A stretch of DNA of 44,284 nt from DATNIB01 sp035604685 (GCA_035604685.1 DATNIB010000061.1:1-44284); one strand, 5' to 3'; shown: positions 28,792-37,575, counted from the stretch's first letter. The notes: generated by a model from the sequence alone, not told the origin. A program made the numbers and translations.

Positions 28792-29499
28792 TTGTCCGCA
28801 GGCACCCTCATCCCTAGGTCCCGCCGCACGCCCGGCTCCGCGAGCACCGGGTGGCGCCACGCGGGCCTGGTCGCCACGGCGATGGGGGCCATGGCCCTCC
28901 TGGCCAGCAGCTGCCTCGGCTCGGACTACACCTACATCAGCCACTCGAGCAAGGACGGCACCGACCTGTACTTCAAGGTCCCGTCGCAGTGGACCCTGTT
29001 CGACACCGATCAGATCATCGTGGCCGAGAATGGACCGCTCGGTCCCAGCCAGAAGAAGCAGATCGACAACAGCGAGTGGTTGGAGTCGATGACGTCTGCG
29101 CCCAAGGCCACCGCCAAGGACACCCTGTCGCTCGGCAACGCCTTCCCGAGCGGCATCGCCGAGGCCCGCCTGCTGCCGGAGAACCAGCGGGACTCCCTCT
29201 CGTTCGGGGCGATGCGTTCGGAGATCCTCGGCACGGATCCGCTGACCGCCACCACGGGCTACCAGGTGCTGACCTACAACGAGTTCACGGCCCCGGGCGG
29301 GGTGCGGGGCGTGCGCTTCACGGTCAACATCACCGCCAAGAACAAGCCGACGAGGACCTGGGGCCAGGTCACCGCCGTCGATCCCCAGACGAACTGGATC
29401 TTCGCCCTCGGTATCGGCTGCAAGGCTGAGTGCTGGGGCGCCAACTCCGGGGCGATCAAGCAGGTCCTCGATTCGTGGACGGTAAAGGAGCGGACATGA
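28792..29499 (+). CDS. Secreted lipoprotein coupled to the FtsH-like protease
   Basis: The 235-residue protein has a basic N-terminus, a hydrophobic segment and a lipobox LLASSC, so it should be lipid-anchored outside the membrane. The remaining 195 residues start with YISHSSKDGTDLYFKVPSQW, reminiscent of PsbP/Mog1-like folds seen in mycobacterial Lpq proteins; this is a weak resemblance. The start is taken as TTG at 28792 because GAGAGG stands seven bases before it; the frame stays open to a TTG at 28717. There are two further cysteines near the C-terminus (GCKAEC) that may form a disulfide. The stop overlaps the protease ATG as ATGA, which suggests the two proteins act together. Confidence 0.8.
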   Translation: MSAGTLIPRSRRTPGSASTGWRHAGLVATAMGAMALLASSCLGSDYTYISHSSKDGTDLYFKVPSQWTLFDTDQIIVAENGPLGPSQKKQIDNSEWLESMTSAPKATAKDTLSLGNAFPSGIAEARLLPENQRDSLSFGAMRSEILGTDPLTATTGYQVLTYNEFTAPGGVRGVRFTVNITAKNKPTRTWGQVTAVDPQTNWIFALGIGCKAECWGANSGAIKQVLDSWTVKERT

Positions 29500-31922
29500 C
29501 CAACGGCGCCGGACCCTTGGATCCGGGGGCGGTGGACCAGCTCGACGAGCTCCCCGTCCTCGACCCCTCTACCGCCCACCGGGTGACGGACCGGGTGGTC
29601 CGGCCGCCAATGAGCTTCTGGGACCGCTCCAAGCTGCTGATCCTGTCGTTCGGACTCTGGTGGATCCTCTTGTGGGCGGCGTTGTCCAACAACCCGATCG
29701 AGCCGTTCTCGACCGCCGTAGGCAACGAGCTGAAGGGGCTTCTGTGGCTGGAAGTCCTGTTCGGCCTGGAGCTCATCCGCCAGATCCACTACCTCATCAG
29801 CGAGCGCTCCGCGGGCTGGCACCGCTTCTGGTCCGAGGTCGTCTTCGGTGGGTTGAACCGGCAGACCCACCGGATCAACGACTGGAACCGCTTCCGGATC
29901 GGCCGGGCGATACGGGTCGTCATCTTCCTTGCGCTCCTGGCCGTCATCCTGGCCGCGTTCTTCCACACCTCCCCGCTGGTCTCGCTGTTCCAGGTGCCGG
30001 CTGCCTTTATCACCGCGCTGCCGCTGATCGTGCAGCTGCTCTTCTACATGTTGCTGATCGTGGTCCAGTTCGGAGCCCTGTTCTGGTTCCTCTCGCGCGG
30101 CGGCGTCGACACCTACTTCCCCGGCGACGTCAAGACGCGCTTCACCGACGTCTGGGGTCAGGACGCGGTGCTCGAACGGGTGAAGGAGAGCATCATCTAC
30201 CTGAAGGACCCCGACGAGATCGAGTCTCGCGGAGGCTATGTGCCCGGCGGTATCCTCCTGTGGGGCCCCCCGGGCACCGGCAAGACGTTGATCGCCGAGG
30301 CGGTGGCGGGGGAGACGCACAACCCGTTCGTGTTCGTGGACCCGGGCGCGTTCACCAACATGTTCATGGGCGTGGGAATCCTGAAGGTGAAGAGCCTCTT
30401 CCGGAAACTGCGCAAGCTGGCACTGCGCTACGGGGGTGTCGTCGTGTTCTTCGACGAGGCCGACTCGCTCGGTAACCGCGGCGCGCTGGGACGAGGCGGC
30501 GGGGTGTTCGGCCCCAGCTCGGCGGCCGAGCCGAAGCCCTGGCAGCACGTGGGGTGCCACGGAGGCACCTACGTCGATCCAGCCATCAACGCGCAGATGG
30601 TGGCGGCGAGCGGACCGTTCGCCCCGCCCGACGATGGCCCGTTCCAGCGTTCGAGGATGATGGCCGGGATGATGGGTGGCGGGGGGATGGGCACCCTCCA
30701 ATCACTGCTCTCGGAGCTCTCCGGGCTGAAGAAGCCCCGCGGCGTCGTGAGTCGCGTGGTCCGGCGAACGATGGGCTTCCCGCCCAAGCCGCCCCCCAAG
30801 TACCGGATCATGGTGATGATGGCGACGAACATGCCCGAGTCGCTGGACGAGGCGCTCCTTCGTCCCGGCCGGATCGACCGCATCTACAAGGTCGGCTATC
30901 CGAGCAAGGCCGGCCGCGTCCGCACCTACCAGGGCTACTTCTCGAAGGTGAAGCACGAGCTCACGTCGGAGAACATGGACCGCCTGGCCACGGTGACTCC
31001 CTATGCCACCGGCGCCACGATCAAAGACCTCGTCAACGAGTCCCTCATCAACGCGATCCGCGCGGAGCGTGAGACCATCACGTGGCAGGACGTCGTGAAG
31101 GCGAAGCAGCTGAAGGAGCTGGGCCCACCCGAGGACGTGGAGTATGTCGAGCGTGAGCGCCACGCCACCGCCGTTCACGAGGCCTGCCACGCCGTGACCG
31201 CTGTCGCGATGAACCGCGAGATGGTGATCGACGTGGCCACCATCGAAAAGGGGGGCAGCTACCTCGGCATGGTGACCCAGGTGCGGGTGGAGGACACCTT
31301 CACCCGCTGGCGGACCGACTACGAGGGTCAGGTCATGGTCTTCCTGGCCAGCCTGGCCGGCGAGAAGATGTTCTTCGGCGGCGACAACTCGTCGGGCCTC
31401 CACAGCGACCTAGAGCAGGCCACCCGCATCGCCATCTTTATGGAGGGCTACTGGGGGATGGGTCGAACGGTCGCCAGCCACGGCATCACCAAGGAGGCGG
31501 GGATCGGAGGCGAAGGCCCCAACGATCGGCGCAAGCGCGAGACCGGAATGCTGGCGGGGGGCCTCGGTGTCCGCATCGAGGCCAAGCTCGAGGAGCTGCT
31601 TGAGCGCACGCGCCAGCTGCTCGAGGAGAATCGGCTCCAGGTCCTGGCGGTGGCGCACGCCCTCGAGCAGTTCAAGACGGTCACCGGTGAGGACGTGATC
31701 GCCATCGTGCGAGGGACGGAGGGGCCGCTCATCGACGGCACCCGCTACCACACCGACGAGTTCCGAGCGCTGGTCGAGGAGTACCACACCAAGATGGTCG
31801 AGGCACACGAGAGCCGGAACCCCAAGCACATCGAGTTCCCGTTGCTTCCCGGAGTTGTCCGGGAGCCGTTGGAGCCGGTCTCCACCTACGCAGATCACGA
31901 GGCGATCGACCCAACGCACTGA
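29496..31922 (+). CDS. Membrane AAA+ metalloprotease, FtsH-like with large inserts
   Basis: The 808-residue protein joins several predicted membrane segments (about residues 45-63, 80-100, 138-156 and 168-198), an AAA+ ATPase and an M41-type zinc protease. Walker A is GPPGTGKT at 257-264 and Walker B is VVFFDEAD at 316-323. Sensor 1 is MMATN at 441-445, followed by RPGRIDR. Between Walker B and sensor 1 there are about 110 residues instead of about 45. They include a Gly/Met-rich stretch near 388-400 and a basic KPRGVVSRVVRRTMGFPPKPPPK region. The protease has HEACH at 561-565 and a third ligand candidate D638 in SDLEQATRIA, so it should be active. Canonical FtsH has two membrane helices and a periplasmic domain, so this is a divergent paralog. 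Confidence 0.88.
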   Translation: MTNGAGPLDPGAVDQLDELPVLDPSTAHRVTDRVVRPPMSFWDRSKLLILSFGLWWILLWAALSNNPIEPFSTAVGNELKGLLWLEVLFGLELIRQIHYLISERSAGWHRFWSEVVFGGLNRQTHRINDWNRFRIGRAIRVVIFLALLAVILAAFFHTSPLVSLFQVPAAFITALPLIVQLLFYMLLIVVQFGALFWFLSRGGVDTYFPGDVKTRFTDVWGQDAVLERVKESIIYLKDPDEIESRGGYVPGGILLWGPPGTGKTLIAEAVAGETHNPFVFVDPGAFTNMFMGVGILKVKSLFRKLRKLALRYGGVVVFFDEADSLGNRGALGRGGGVFGPSSAAEPKPWQHVGCHGGTYVDPAINAQMVAASGPFAPPDDGPFQRSRMMAGMMGGGGMGTLQSLLSELSGLKKPRGVVSRVVRRTMGFPPKPPPKYRIMVMMATNMPESLDEALLRPGRIDRIYKVGYPSKAGRVRTYQGYFSKVKHELTSENMDRLATVTPYATGATIKDLVNESLINAIRAERETITWQDVVKAKQLKELGPPEDVEYVERERHATAVHEACHAVTAVAMNREMVIDVATIEKGGSYLGMVTQVRVEDTFTRWRTDYEGQVMVFLASLAGEKMFFGGDNSSGLHSDLEQATRIAIFMEGYWGMGRTVASHGITKEAGIGGEGPNDRRKRETGMLAGGLGVRIEAKLEELLERTRQLLEENRLQVLAVAHALEQFKTVTGEDVIAIVRGTEGPLIDGTRYHTDEFRALVEEYHTKMVEAHESRNPKHIEFPLLPGVVREPLEPVSTYADHEAIDPTH

Positions 31923-31933
31923 GCGGGGAGGGC

Positions 31934-31949
31934 GCGGCCCGTGGGCCGC
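31934..31949 (+). terminator. Putative hairpin after the FtsH-like gene
   Basis: GCGGCCC (31934-31940) and GGGCCGC (31943-31949) are perfectly inverted, 12 bases after the stop. It sits between the protease gene and the convergent tRNA-Phe, so it could end either transcript. The loop is only two bases in the fully paired form. Confidence 0.45.
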
Positions 31950-31952
31950 CGG

Positions 31953-32025
31953 TGGTCGGGACCGGCGTCGATCCGGTGACCTCACGCTTTTCAGGCGCGC
32001 GCTCTGCCAACTGAGCTACCCGACC
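31953..32025 (-). tRNA. tRNA-Phe (GAA)
   Basis: On the minus strand the 73-base sequence folds as a cloverleaf. The acceptor stem GGTCGGG/CCCGACC is perfect, the D arm is GCTC/GAGC, and the anticodon stem CGCGC/GCGTG holds the loop CTGAAAA. The T stem is ACCGG/CCGGT around ATCGACG. The anticodon GAA reads Phe codons. The 3' CCA is not encoded; ACC follows instead. It is downstream of tRNA-Asp, and the two are probably one transcript. Confidence 0.93.
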
Positions 32026-32091
32026 GTGGCGGACAGGCTACAACGCGGAGGTTGGGGGCTTTCGCGCGGCGGGACCGGCGATAACAGACAC

Positions 32092-32169
32092 TGGCGGACC
32101 TGACGGGATTTGAACCCGCGACCTCCGGCTTGACAGGCCGGCGTGCACTCCAGGCTGCACCACAGGTCC
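32092..32169 (-). tRNA. tRNA-Asp (GTC)
   Basis: The minus-strand cloverleaf has acceptor stem GGACCTG/CAGGTCC, discriminator G and an encoded CCA at 32092-32094. The anticodon stem CCGGC/GCCGG carries the loop CTGTCAA, giving GTC for Asp. The T arm reads GCGGGTTCAAATCCCGT. A TATAGT at 32225-32230 on the minus strand may be the shared promoter -10 box. The order Asp-Phe is the usual actinobacterial cluster; the common tRNA-Glu partner is not present here. Confidence 0.95.
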
Positions 32170-32244
32170 TCGGCGGCGAACGCCGCGTGGGTCGTCCCCG
32201 GGCGCCGGCCAAGGACGGAGCCCCACTATAGGCCACGCCATTCG

Positions 32245-32260
32245 CGGCCCCTCCGGGCCG
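32245..32260 (-). terminator. Small hairpin after the cell-wall-binding gene
   Basis: CGGCCC (32245-32250) and GGGCCG (32255-32260) form a six-bp stem with a four-base loop, 37 bases past the stop of the minus-strand gene ending at 32297. Confidence 0.4.
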
Positions 32261-32296
32261 TGGTGCGCGTCGACCAGGCGGTCGGCCGACCGACGA

Positions 32297-34294
32297 CTAG
32301 ACGGCGGCCTGGATGGCGCTCACCACCGCCGCCGGCACGGCCAGGAAACCGCCGAAGACAAATCCGGGCGTCCCGACCGCCAGCGTGGCCAGGTAGGCCA
32401 GGATCGGCGCCGACAACGGGAGCATCGGCCCGACCAAGAGCAGCGGTCCGACCCGCCCGCCCGTCGCCATGAAGACCCCGCCGCCCAAGGCGTCGGGGAA
32501 GTCCGAGCTCGTGGCGGCGCCGTAGACGGTGGCGTTGGGGAAGAAGGCGTTGGCGACCGCGGCCGAGGTGCCGAAGAGATCCTGGCCGTAGATCGGGGTG
32601 GCGGCGGGATCGGCGCCATAGGCGGCCAGCGGCCCGCCGATCGCATAGACCGTGTCTCCGGGGAAGAGGGAGAGGTAGGCGGCGGTCTCCGGATCGGCCA
32701 CGTTCCCGTTGGTGAGCAGGATCTCCGCGTTCTGCAGGATGGCCGCCGGGACGGCCGACAGCGCGTCGTAGAAGTTGAGACCGGTGGCCAGGAACACCGT
32801 CGTGCGGTTACCCAGTTGTTGGCCGATCTTGATCGCCGTGTCGAACAGGTTGACGCCGGCCTCCCGGATCACGTTGTACCCGAGGAACGTGAGCTGGTTG
32901 TCGATGTTCAAGCTGAGGGCCAGCGCCCCGCCCAAGAGGTAGACCGTGCCGCCGGCCGGGAGCACCCGCTGGATCTCGGCCAGCACCCGCGCATCGAGGA
33001 TCGCCGCGAGCGGGGTCCCCGGCGTGATGAGGAGCGGGCCGCGCACGGCGGCCGCCAGCGGCCCGCCGGCCAGGGCGTCGGAGAAGAAGTCGGACCGGGC
33101 CACCACCACGGCGTGCGCGGAACCGTTGATCGGGAATTCGGCGTTGGAGACCGCGATGGCGGTGGCGATGGCGTCGTTGCCCGCGATCTGGGTCGGGGCG
33201 GCCGTGACGCCGACGTTGAAGGGCGCACTCAACGCGCCGGTCAACGGTGCGGCGGTGGCCTGCAGCGTGTACCCGATGCCGGTGACGCTGATGGCGCAGC
33301 CCGTGAACGTGGACACGCCGGCGACGTCGGCCACGGCCAGCGTCGACGTGCACGAAAGGACGCCGGCGGCCGGGTTGGTCTGGATGGCGAGGGTCACGAC
33401 CCGGCCCGCGTCGGTCCCGATGACGTTCCCGGCGGCGTCCTCAACGCTGACCTTGATCGTCTGGGTGGTCGCGGGGGTCGGGACGCTCACCGGGCCGGTC
33501 GTGAAGGCCAGCTTGTTGGCGACACCGGTGACGACGAACGCACCGCTCACGGCCATGTTCAGCGCGGGGGAGGACGTCGCCTTCAGCACGTACCCACTCC
33601 CGGCAGTGCTGACGGCGCAGCTGGTGAAGGTGGCAACTCCGCTCGCGGCCATCACCGTGAGCGTCGAGGTGCAGGACAGGACGCCGCTCGCCGGGTTGGT
33701 CTGGATGGCGAGGGTCACGTTGGTGGTGTTGTCGTTGCTGACCACGTTGCCGTTCACGTCCTCGACGCTCACCGTGATGGTCTGGCCGACTCCGACCGGG
33801 GCGTTCACCGGACCCGAGGTGAAGGCCAGCTTCGTCGCCGCGCCCGTGATGTTGAAGGCGCCGCTGACCGCCATGGTCAGCGCGGGGGAGGACGTCGCCT
33901 TCAGCACGTACCCGGTCCCGGGGTTGGTGATGGCGCAGCCGGTGAAGGTGGCAACCCCGCTCGCGGCCATCACCGTGAGCGTCGAGGTGCAGGACAGGAC
34001 GCCGCTCGCCGGGTTGGTCTGGATGGCGAGGGTCACGTTGGTGGTGTTGTCCGTGACGACGACGGCGCCGGTGGCGTCCTCCACGCTGACCTTGATGGTC
34101 TGGCCGACCGCCGCGGGGGCCGACAGCGGGCCGGTCGTGAAGGCCAGCTTGGTCGCGATGCCGACGGCGGTGGCCGGCAGCGGCGCCAAGCCGATGACCA
34201 GGGTCGCGCCGATCAACGTCGAGATGGCCCCGGCGAGCAGCGCCCGCCGAGTCCGGCCCGGGGTGCGGCCGGCTGTCCCAGAACCCTGTCGCAT
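32297..34294 (-). CDS. Secreted protein: three Ig-like repeats plus cell-wall-binding repeats
   Basis: The 665-residue protein starts with a signal peptide (GRTRRALLAGAISTLIGATL, cleavage likely after the PATA near residue 43). Three repeats of 106 residues follow at about 49-154, 155-260 and 261-366. Each starts with KLAFTTGP or a close variant and contains VSVEDAxGNV, LAIQTNPASGVLSCTSTL and GYxLKAT. The two Cys of each repeat may pair. Residues 370-665 form three cell-wall-binding repeat 2 units (PF04122 type), with FFSDALAGGPLAA, NFYDALSAVPAAI and DFPDALGGGVFMA. It should be a surface protein held by wall polymers. The ATG at 34294 is preferred over a GTG six codons earlier because GAGG precedes it. 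Confidence 0.88.
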   Translation of the reverse strand: MRQGSGTAGRTPGRTRRALLAGAISTLIGATLVIGLAPLPATAVGIATKLAFTTGPLSAPAAVGQTIKVSVEDATGAVVVTDNTTNVTLAIQTNPASGVLSCTSTLTVMAASGVATFTGCAITNPGTGYVLKATSSPALTMAVSGAFNITGAATKLAFTSGPVNAPVGVGQTITVSVEDVNGNVVSNDNTTNVTLAIQTNPASGVLSCTSTLTVMAASGVATFTSCAVSTAGSGYVLKATSSPALNMAVSGAFVVTGVANKLAFTTGPVSVPTPATTQTIKVSVEDAAGNVIGTDAGRVVTLAIQTNPAAGVLSCTSTLAVADVAGVSTFTGCAISVTGIGYTLQATAAPLTGALSAPFNVGVTAAPTQIAGNDAIATAIAVSNAEFPINGSAHAVVVARSDFFSDALAGGPLAAAVRGPLLITPGTPLAAILDARVLAEIQRVLPAGGTVYLLGGALALSLNIDNQLTFLGYNVIREAGVNLFDTAIKIGQQLGNRTTVFLATGLNFYDALSAVPAAILQNAEILLTNGNVADPETAAYLSLFPGDTVYAIGGPLAAYGADPAATPIYGQDLFGTSAAVANAFFPNATVYGAATSSDFPDALGGGVFMATGGRVGPLLLVGPMLPLSAPILAYLATLAVGTPGFVFGGFLAVPAAVVSAIQAAV
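33639..34051 (-). repeat. 318-bp period repeat with 95 identical bases
   Basis: Positions 33639-33733 and 33957-34051 are identical over 95 bp and lie exactly 318 bp (106 codons) apart, inside Ig-like repeats two and one. The third repeat, further toward 33240, has diverged. This points to recent duplication or gene conversion between the first two. Confidence 0.9.
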
Positions 34295-34348
34295 GTCGCC
34301 TCTTTCTGTCACGTCACGAATCGTCTTGGCGAGCGGGAGCGGGTGCGC

Positions 34349-36268
34349 TCACGCAGTGCTCTCCAGCGCCAGCAGGACCGCGTCGTCGACGGCCAGGGGC
34401 CCGCCGAAGACGGTTCCCGCGCCGAAGCGGCCCTGGCCCGCCGCCAGGTAGGCCGCGATCGCGGCCGGCAATGGGGTGCCCGGGGCCACGAGGAGCATGG
34501 GGCCTCGCACCCCTCCCATATACCCGCCGCCGGACAAAGCATCCGGAAACGTGGCGCCGGTGGCCACCCCGAAGGCGCTGGCCTGGGGGAAGAACGCGGC
34601 GGCGACCGCCGCCGAGGTGGCGAAGGGGTCCTGGCCGTAGATGGCCCGGGCCGACGGATCGGCGCCGGCGGCGGCCAGGGGGCCGCCGATGGCGTAGCGC
34701 ACCGCCGGGCGCACCTGGCTGAGGTACGAGGCGGTTTCGGGGGCCTGCTCGTTGCCGTTCGTGAGCAGAACGGCCCCGCGGTTGGCGATGGCCGCCGGGA
34801 CGGCCGACAGCGCGTCGGGGAAATCGAGCCCGGTGGCCTCGAACACGGTCGTCGGGTTGCCCAGTTGGTTGGCGATCGCCACGGCCGTGGCGAACTCGTT
34901 GGCGCCGGCCACCCGCACCACCCGGTAGCCGAGAAACGCGAGCTGGTTGTCGATGCCGGGCGCGAGGGCCAGATCGCCACCCAGGACGAAGACGGTGCCA
35001 CCACCGAGGAGGACCCGTCGGATCTCGGCCAGGACCCGCGGATCGAGCAACGGGCTGGCGGCCGCGCCGGGCGTGATGAGGAGCGGCCCCCCGTTCGCCG
35101 CGGCCAGTGGTCCGCCGGCCAGCGCGTCCGAGAAGAAGTCGGCGCGGGCGAGCACGACGGCCCGGGCCGACCCGTAGGACGGGAACTCCGCCTGGGAGAC
35201 GGCGATCGAGGTGCCGATGGCGTCCTGGCCGTAGATCCTCGTCACCGGGACCAGAGGGCCGCTCGGGTTGTCCGGACTGAAGAGGGGCTGGCCGCTGGGG
35301 CCGAACGAGACCGATGCCATGTACATCGCCCGGTAGCCCCCGTTGGCGTACCCGACCGCCCCCGGCCAGGCGTCGAAGGCCATCAGTAGCCTGCCGCCCG
35401 GGTCCTGGAACAGGGCCGGCCCGCCCGGACCGGTCATCCCGTTGGCGCTCTCCAAGACCGGGTTCAAGAAACTGTCCTGGCACGGACCGAGCGGGCCGTT
35501 ACAGGTGGCGTACCCGATCGCGTCGAAGGCGGAGTTGAACGCGTTCGAGCTGTAGAAGAGGTAATAGCCCTTGTCGACGAACGCCATGTCGGGCGCCTCG
35601 ATGATGGTCTGCTGCCACGTCTGGTCGCTGCGAAGCATCACCGTGGGCGTGCCGACCAGGTTGAGGCCGGTGTCGAGACGTTGGCCCCACAGCAACGACG
35701 GCTCGCCGACCGAATTCCCGTCGCTCTTCCAGTAGAGGTAGCTCTGGCCGCCGTTGGGGTCGGTGAAGATCTCCGGGTCGATGCTCCCGACCGACGCCTG
35801 GCAGATCAGTGGCCCCGGGTTGCTGTCGGTGAACGGTCCGGACGGCGAGGAGGCCACGGCTCTGCTGATGCACTGGGTGCCGGTCGCCGTGTCGGCGACC
35901 GTGTACCACATGACGAACTGGCCGGCGGCGTTCGGTTCCACGCTGGGCGCCCAGGTCGCCAGAGGCGTCGACCAGGGTGGCAGGTGGGGGAGCGCGTCCG
36001 TGCCCCCCGACGACCAGTGCGTCGAATCCACCGAGGTGGCCCACGGCGTGTTCACCAGATCGGAGTTGGTGCTGTAGGCGTATTCCGTGCCGCCGGACAC
36101 CAGGATCGAGGGGTCGGGAAAGTCCACGTTGTACGCGGGTTCCCACCGGGGCGGGGCCGCACCCGCCGGACCGGTCAACGACGCGAGGGCGGAGAGTCCG
36201 GCGCACAACGCGAACGACAGCGGGCGGAGTGCCGGCCGGTGTCTCGTAGCTGGCACTCGTTCGACCAT
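34349..36268 (-). CDS. Secreted GH43-like glycosidase with cell-wall-binding repeats
   Basis: The 639-residue protein has a signal peptide ending near GPAGAA (residue 38). Residues about 42-335 look like a five-bladed GH43 propeller. The general base would be D52 in NVDFPDPS, the pKa-setting Asp D164 in SIDPEIFTD, and the general acid E224 in IIEAPDMAF. WAPSV at 106-110 is also typical. GH43 members act on arabinan, xylan or similar sugars; the target here is unknown. From about residue 345 three cell-wall-binding repeat 2 units follow, with FFSDALAGGPLAA, DFPDALSAVPAAI and TFPDALSGGGYMG. The start is uncertain; an ATG at 36316 would add 16 residues. The next gene begins 54 bases downstream, so the two are probably one operon. 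Confidence 0.85.
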   Translation of the reverse strand: MVERVPATRHRPALRPLSFALCAGLSALASLTGPAGAAPPRWEPAYNVDFPDPSILVSGGTEYAYSTNSDLVNTPWATSVDSTHWSSGGTDALPHLPPWSTPLATWAPSVEPNAAGQFVMWYTVADTATGTQCISRAVASSPSGPFTDSNPGPLICQASVGSIDPEIFTDPNGGQSYLYWKSDGNSVGEPSLLWGQRLDTGLNLVGTPTVMLRSDQTWQQTIIEAPDMAFVDKGYYLFYSSNAFNSAFDAIGYATCNGPLGPCQDSFLNPVLESANGMTGPGGPALFQDPGGRLLMAFDAWPGAVGYANGGYRAMYMASVSFGPSGQPLFSPDNPSGPLVPVTRIYGQDAIGTSIAVSQAEFPSYGSARAVVLARADFFSDALAGGPLAAANGGPLLITPGAAASPLLDPRVLAEIRRVLLGGGTVFVLGGDLALAPGIDNQLAFLGYRVVRVAGANEFATAVAIANQLGNPTTVFEATGLDFPDALSAVPAAIANRGAVLLTNGNEQAPETASYLSQVRPAVRYAIGGPLAAAGADPSARAIYGQDPFATSAAVAAAFFPQASAFGVATGATFPDALSGGGYMGGVRGPMLLVAPGTPLPAAIAAYLAAGQGRFGAGTVFGGPLAVDDAVLLALESTA

Positions 36269-36404
36269 AGATCGCGGACGAGGGAGCGCCGGTGTCACAC
36301 CGTCTGCGTTGGCCATACGGGCAGGCCAGGGTGCGGGGCCCGAGCCAGCGGTTTTGCAAGTCCCGTTGCCCGCCGCTGCCGCGGGCCTTCGGGCACAATC
36401 CGGA

Positions 36405-36410
36405 TAGTAT
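36405..36410 (+). promoter_or_regulatory. -10 box TAGTAT before the DUF4395 gene
   Basis: TAGTAT at 36405-36410 lies ten bases before the ATG at 36421. The untranslated leader would be only a few bases, again nearly leaderless. Confidence 0.4.
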
Positions 36411-36420
36411 TGGTCGGGAA

Positions 36421-36966
36421 ATGCTCACCGAACCCCACACCGCTGGTACGACGTCCGGGGGCCCGGCGCGCCCGAGCCGGGTCGCCACCCTCTTCTCGTT
36501 CCCGAATCCGGTGAACGAGGTGTCGGCCCGGCTGGTCGCGGGCGGTGTGGTCGTCATGAGCGTCTGCGCGATCGCCTTCCGCGAGCCCTGGCTCACCGTC
36601 GTGATCGCCTACGGCTTCGTGGCGCGCGTCTTCACCGGACCGACGCTCAGCCCGCTCGGCCAGTTGGTGACCCGCCTGGTCACGCCCCGGCTTGGGTTGT
36701 CGGAACGACCCGTGGCGGGTCCGCCGAAGCGCTTCGCCCAGGGCGTCGGCGTGGCCTTTTCGGTCAGCGCGGCGGTGCTGGCCCTCGGGTTCGGCCGCAC
36801 CACCCCCGCCTACGTCCTGTTGGCGGTGCTGGCCGCGGCGGCCACCCTCGAGTCGGTCTTCGGGCTGTGCCTCGGTTGCCGGGTCTTCGCCCTGCTCATG
36901 AAGCTCGGCGTCGTGCCCGACGAGGTCTGCCTCCGCTGCGCCGACATCTGGGCCACCCCGCACTGA
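36421..36966 (+). CDS. DUF4395 membrane protein
   Basis: The 181-residue protein matches DUF4395. Its segments FSFPNPVNEVSARLVAGGVV, YGFVARVFTGPTLSPLGQLVTRLV and PVAGPPKRFAQGVG are characteristic. Hydrophobic helices lie at about residues 36-55, 57-72, 107-121 and 126-148. The end carries CLGC and two later cysteines in EVCLRCADIW. Such proteins often neighbour thioredoxin-like genes in actinobacteria, so a redox role for the cysteines is possible; no thioredoxin gene is beside it here. The ATG at 36421 is chosen over an earlier frame extension because a -10 box lies just before it. Confidence 0.87.
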   Translation: MLTEPHTAGTTSGGPARPSRVATLFSFPNPVNEVSARLVAGGVVVMSVCAIAFREPWLTVVIAYGFVARVFTGPTLSPLGQLVTRLVTPRLGLSERPVAGPPKRFAQGVGVAFSVSAAVLALGFGRTTPAYVLLAVLAAAATLESVFGLCLGCRVFALLMKLGVVPDEVCLRCADIWATPH

Positions 36967-36978
36967 GGGGACCGGCGG

Positions 36979-37572
36979 TCATCCCTTCGGCAGACCACCG
37001 TCGGGGTGCTCGGAGACGGTCCCGCCGCGGGCGGTGATGTCCTCGAAGCGCTCGCCGAAGTGCCAGCGGTGGCCCTCCAGGTCCGTCGCCTCGTAGCGGC
37101 GCACTCCGTAGAAGGCATCCTGGATCGGCATGCTGATGATGGCGCCCTCGCGCACGGCGTGCGCGTAGTGGGCGTCGACGTCGTGCACGTAGACCATGAT
37201 CTGGACGGTGGTGCCGCCGACCGTCTGCGGGCTGCTGATCTGGTGCACCTCTTCGTTGGCGTGGCCGAGCATGATCACGCCCGTCCCGGTCCGCAGCCAG
37301 GCGAGCATCGTGTCGCCCTGGTCCATCCGGGCCTCCCGGATCTCTTGGAACTGGAACACCCGGGTGAGGTAGTCCAACGCCGCACGCTCGTCGTTGTAGG
37401 CGAGGCGGGGGTAGATGTCGGGCATGGTGTCGGTGATCGCTGCGAGGTCGGTGTCGCCGATCATGGCCATGAGCTGCTCCTTGTGCCTGGAGAACACGGT
37501 CGGCTCTGCTGGATAGTCGGGATGGACCTGGTCCGGCCGGAGTCGGCGCAGTGCGCTGAGTTCGTCTGTCAT
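36979..37572 (-). CDS. VOC-domain protein with anti-sigma-like N-terminus
   Basis: The 197-residue protein has a VOC (glyoxalase/bleomycin-resistance) module at about residues 51-175. It shows the paired beta-alpha-beta pattern with PRLAYNDERAALDYLTRVF, MLAWLRTGTGVIMLGH, IMVYVHDVDAHYAHAVREG and RRYEATDLEGHRWHFGE. The first 45 residues, with MTDELSALRRLRPDQV and SRHKEQLMAMIGD, resemble the N-terminus of actinobacterial membrane proteins encoded after ECF sigma factors (CU044_5270-type), where this part contacts sigma. The gene starts three bases after the sigma factor stop. A soluble ligand-sensing partner of the sigma factor is my inference. The ligand is unknown. Confidence 0.82.
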   Translation of the reverse strand: MTDELSALRRLRPDQVHPDYPAEPTVFSRHKEQLMAMIGDTDLAAITDTMPDIYPRLAYNDERAALDYLTRVFQFQEIREARMDQGDTMLAWLRTGTGVIMLGHANEEVHQISSPQTVGGTTVQIMVYVHDVDAHYAHAVREGAIISMPIQDAFYGVRRYEATDLEGHRWHFGERFEDITARGGTVSEHPDGGLPKG

Positions 37573-37575
37573 CAG

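Noticed and set aside
36292..36420. N-terminal extension of the DUF4395 protein
   Set aside because: It would overlap the promoter region, has Arg/Pro-rich sequence foreign to the family, and the family's conserved part starts after the ATG at 36421.
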